DNA of 8,685 nucleotides from an uncultured Collinsella sp. Lineage in GTDB: Bacteria > Actinomycetota > Coriobacteriia > Coriobacteriales > Coriobacteriaceae. The position numbers and the translations under genes are program-made. Under the pieces are notes generated by a model. That model was not told the DNA's origin and did no database searches. It worked only from the letters and a program-made list of their open reading frames with translations. This document shows, in pieces, positions 5,982-8,685 of this stretch (positions within the stretch are counted from its first letter, which is position 1; every line of letters starts with the position of its first letter). The stretch spans positions 1 through 8,685 of the forward strand of contig USMR01000023.1 of NCBI GenBank assembly GCA_900555815.1, written 5' to 3'.

Positions 5982-7463
5982 ATGCGCCAGGGTTTCGACA
6001 ACGCGAAATATATCGAGCTGCAGGCCGCTCATATTAAGGAGCGCATCTCGCAGTTTGGCGGCAAACTCTATTTGGAGTTTGGCGGCAAGCTGTTTGACGA
6101 CTATCACGCGAGTCGCGTGCTGCCGGGTTTTGAACCGGACAGCAAGTTCCGCATGCTCAAGAGCATTGCCGATGACGTTGAGGTCATCATCGCGATCAAC
6201 GCGAACCACATCGAGAAAAACAAGGCTCGTGGTGACCTTGGCATTACCTATGACGAGGATGTGCTGCGCCTGGTTGACCTGTTCCGCGGCAACGGCTTTG
6301 CTGTCGCGGCTGTGGTCATCACCCAGTACGCCGGCCAGCCTGCTGCCGATGTGTTCCGCAACCGCCTGAACGCGCTCGGTATTCCCGCCAAGCTGCACTA
6401 TCCCATCGAGGGGTATCCGCACGATGTCGATCTGATCGTGTCCGACGATGGCTACGGCAAGAATGAGTTTGTCGAGACCACCCGACCGCTCGTCGTGGTC
6501 ACTGCCCCCGGTCCTGGCTCGGGCAAGCTTGCCACCTGCCTGTCTCAGCTCTATCACGAGCACAAGCATGGCACGGCCGCCGGCTATGCCAAGTTCGAGA
6601 CCTTCCCGGTCTGGAACCTTCCCCTCACGCATCCGGTCAACATCGCCTACGAGGCGGCCACGGCGGACCTCGACGATGCCAATATCATCGACTCCTTCCA
6701 CCTTGAGGCCTATAACAAGACCACGGTCAACTACAACCGCGACGTCGAGGCCTTCCCGGTGGTCCGTGCTCTGATGGAAAAGATCCTGGGCAAGAGCCCC
6801 TACCAGAGTCCTACGGACATGGGCGTCAATATGGTCGGCTTTGCCATCACCGATGACGATGCCTGCCGCGACGCTTCCAAGATGGAGATCGTCCGCCGCT
6901 ACTTTACCGCGGTCGAAAATGTGCGCCGTACCGGCGTGGGCGATGAGCAAGTCGACCGTCTCAAGATCATTATGAAGAAAGCCGGCATCGATAAGAACTA
7001 CTCACCGGCGCGCTCGGCGGCCCTCACCAGGGAGCAGCTGACGGGTGGTCCCGTGGGTGCCATGGTTATGCCCGATGGCTCCGTGGTGACCGGCAAGACT
7101 TCCACGCGCCTGGGCGCTGCGAGCTCGCTCATCATGAATGCACTTAAGCATGTCTCGGGCGTCGACCTTGAGCTCGAGGTCATTAGCGATGAAGCGATCG
7201 AGCCCATCAGCAAGCTCAAGACGCATTTCCTGGGCAGCAAAAACCCGCGCCTCCACACCGACGAGACGCTTATGGCGCTGTCGATCACCTCGGCCACGAG
7301 TGAGACGGCCGCTCGCGTCCTTTCGGGCCTGGAGCAGCTGCGCGGTTGCGATGCCTTCTTTAGCGTGATTATCTCGCCGACGGACGAGACGGTACTGCGC
7401 AAACTGGGTATCAACGTGTGCTGCGAGCCCAAGTTTGAGCGCCGCGGTTTCTTCCATCGCTAA
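5982..7463 (+). CDS. DUF1846 domain-containing protein
   Basis: This 493-residue protein matches the DUF1846 family (about 490-500 residues), a cytoplasmic family of unknown function widespread in Firmicutes and Actinobacteria. Hallmarks are the N-terminal KLYLEFGGKLFDDYHASRVLPGF at residues 28-50, the glycine-rich GPGSGK at 177-182 and a second PDGSVVTGKTS stretch near 364-374. GPGSGK resembles a phosphate-binding loop but is not a textbook Walker A. No signal peptide or membrane segment is seen. The frame can be extended to a TTG at 5958, but the ATG at 5982 is preferred: GGGAG at 5971-5975 lies six bases upstream and the family N-terminus begins about there. It is a single-gene unit with its own -10 box and terminator; its neighbours give no functional clue. 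Identity as DUF1846 is firm, function unknown. Confidence 0.93.
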   Translation: MRQGFDNAKYIELQAAHIKERISQFGGKLYLEFGGKLFDDYHASRVLPGFEPDSKFRMLKSIADDVEVIIAINANHIEKNKARGDLGITYDEDVLRLVDLFRGNGFAVAAVVITQYAGQPAADVFRNRLNALGIPAKLHYPIEGYPHDVDLIVSDDGYGKNEFVETTRPLVVVTAPGPGSGKLATCLSQLYHEHKHGTAAGYAKFETFPVWNLPLTHPVNIAYEAATADLDDANIIDSFHLEAYNKTTVNYNRDVEAFPVVRALMEKILGKSPYQSPTDMGVNMVGFAITDDDACRDASKMEIVRRYFTAVENVRRTGVGDEQVDRLKIIMKKAGIDKNYSPARSAALTREQLTGGPVGAMVMPDGSVVTGKTSTRLGAASSLIMNALKHVSGVDLELEVISDEAIEPISKLKTHFLGSKNPRLHTDETLMALSITSATSETAARVLSGLEQLRGCDAFFSVIISPTDETVLRKLGINVCCEPKFERRGFFHR

Positions 7464-7497
7464 GTTTGAAGCACCGCGGTAATTGCATTGCATTTTG

Positions 7498-7530
7498 GCC
7501 GTATCGGGTTAGCGCCCGGTACGGCTTTTT
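7498..7530 (+). terminator. Intrinsic terminator of the DUF1846 gene
   Basis: GCCGTATCGGG (7498-7508) pairs with CCCGGTACGGC (7515-7525), 11 bp with one T-G pair, around a TTAGCG loop, followed by TTTTT (7526-7530). It is 35 bp after the stop codon. Confidence 0.93.
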
Positions 7531-7596
7531 GATCAATAAAGCGCCTATTTCGGCGAAAAATAGCTGTTTACCTGCCTAGAAACAATTTGAGCGGTA

Positions 7597-7602
7597 TACA
7601 AT
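7597..7602 (+). promoter_or_regulatory. Possible -10 box for the winged-helix gene
   Basis: TACAAT (overlapping TATACA at 7595) lies in an AT-rich stretch between the DUF1846 terminator and the next gene, embedded in an imperfect palindrome CGGT...ACCG (7592-7607). No clear -35 is present at normal spacing. Confidence 0.4.
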
Positions 7603-7665
7603 AACCGTAACTGTTTCATCCTTAGCGGGATGCCGCATGATGGATATTACCTGCCATCGTGAGGT

Positions 7666-8058
7666 GTGTCGGTCGCGCACGGCGCGTTAGATGCTCGTGC
7701 TCGGTTTGAGCAGGCTGCTATGGCGGGCAAGGGTCGTGCGAGTGTCAACGATATGAAGCGTGTCGAGGTGCTGGTGTTGATGGAGATCGACCAGCAAACC
7801 GAAGACAATGGCGGGCCGTATGGTTTCTCGCGCAAAACGCTTGCCGAGCGCGTGGGGGTTTCGCCGTATCGTGCCCGCGCCGCAATCGATCGCTTGGATT
7901 CCGAAGGCATGATTGATGTCGTCTCGCGTTATAGCGACGACGGCGGTCAGCTTGCAAATGGCATTTGCCTCACCGAACGTGGCGAGTGGTATCTTGAGGG
8001 CGTCCGTACCGGCATGCTCGTTCAAGAAATGCTTGAGGACGAGGTTGCTGATCGATAG
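7666..8058 (+). CDS. Small winged helix-turn-helix protein, probable transcriptional regulator
   Basis: This is a protein of up to 130 residues with a DNA-binding helix-turn-helix at about 56-83 (KTLAERVGVSPYRARAAIDR, then LDSEGMI), preceded by a hydrophobic helix (VEVLVLMEID, 33-42) and followed by a beta-wing-like segment (84-103) and an acidic C-terminus. This layout resembles MarR- or GntR-type winged helices, but no ligand domain is present and no specific family is recognised. The start is uncertain: the longest version uses GTG at 7666, whose GAGG is only one base away; ATG at 7720 (AGG at 7712-7714) and ATG at 7753 are alternatives, the last still keeping the whole fold. An in-frame stop at 7660-7662 limits extension. 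It stands alone between two terminators, upstream of pyrG; a link to pyrG is not shown. Regulator role is inference from the fold. Confidence 0.7.
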   Translation: MSVAHGALDARARFEQAAMAGKGRASVNDMKRVEVLVLMEIDQQTEDNGGPYGFSRKTLAERVGVSPYRARAAIDRLDSEGMIDVVSRYSDDGGQLANGICLTERGEWYLEGVRTGMLVQEMLEDEVADR

Positions 8059-8082
8059 CAGCATGTAACCCTTGCCATAGCG

Positions 8083-8115
8083 ACGCCGCCTGGGAAACCG
8101 GGCGGCGTTTTGTTT
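8083..8115 (+). terminator. GAAA-tetraloop intrinsic terminator
   Basis: ACGCCGCCTGG (8083-8093) pairs with CCGGGCGGCGT (8098-8108), 11 bp with one T-G pair, closed by a GAAA tetraloop and followed by TTTTGTTT. It separates the winged-helix gene from pyrG. Confidence 0.93.
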
Positions 8116-8149
8116 CAAGATTGAGAAATGCAATCGCACGCGAGAAAAA

Positions 8150-8181
8150 TTGCGAACGGTCCGCGGCGCGAGTATTACAAT
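8150..8181 (+). promoter_or_regulatory. Possible pyrG promoter
   Basis: TTGCGA at 8150-8155 is followed after 17 bp by TATTAC (8173-8178); TACAAT at 8176-8181 overlaps as an alternative -10. The expected leader of ~50 bases includes a CCCGTA/TACGGG inverted repeat (8187-8192 and 8213-8218) but no terminator. Confidence 0.4.
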
Positions 8182-8230
8182 GAAGACCCGTAAGATGTGG
8201 ATAAACAACTTCTACGGGAAGCGCAGGTAA

Positions 8231-8685
<455 letters not shown>

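Noticed and set aside
5946..6950. 334-codon - strand frame opposite the DUF1846 gene
   Set aside because: Shadow of codon bias; it lacks family features, and the opposite strand encodes a clear conserved protein.
7687..8208. 173-codon - strand frame opposite the winged-helix gene
   Set aside because: It runs through a strong terminator and opposes a recognisable helix-turn-helix frame.

Overview
The window looks like a chromosomal segment of a moderately GC-rich Gram-positive anaerobe, most likely a Coriobacteriia member of the Collinsella type. This is inferred from the fermentative gene set (arginine deiminase pathway, a DUF1846 protein), the codon style and the compact layout in which nearly every unit ends in a strong intrinsic terminator. 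No tRNA, rRNA, CRISPR array, transposase or phage gene was seen. All recognisable genes are on the + strand.

Layout: (1) 1-834 holds the 3' part of a PLP-dependent class I/II aminotransferase, closed by a long hairpin terminator (884-923). (2) 924-1407 is an AT-rich, gene-free regulatory region leading into arginine catabolism. (3) 1408-5376 is an arc operon: arcA (arginine deiminase), arcB (catabolic ornithine carbamoyltransferase) and a YfcC/DcuC-family transporter in the ArcD position. Both spacers carry perfect hairpins, and a multi-hairpin 3' UTR ends in a terminator at 5479-5517. (4) 5518-5936 is about 420 bp with no credible gene but three large inverted repeats, including a 30-bp near-perfect stem and a ~100-nt nested palindrome. 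(5) 5982-7463 is a DUF1846 gene with its own -10 box and terminator. (6) 7666-8058 is a small winged-helix DNA-binding protein, followed by a GAAA-tetraloop terminator. (7) From 8237 to the window end is the start of pyrG (CTP synthase).

Together, the arc genes would import arginine in exchange for ornithine, deiminate it to citrulline and ammonia, and split citrulline to ornithine and carbamoyl phosphate. The ATP-yielding enzyme, carbamate kinase (arcC), is not in this window. The oddest sequence signals are the extreme codon bias of arcA (only 8 of 413 sense codons end in A or T, unlike its operon partners) and the hairpin-dense non-coding block between the transporter and the DUF1846 gene. 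No wholly new system is evident. The non-coding structured elements are the best candidates for something undescribed.
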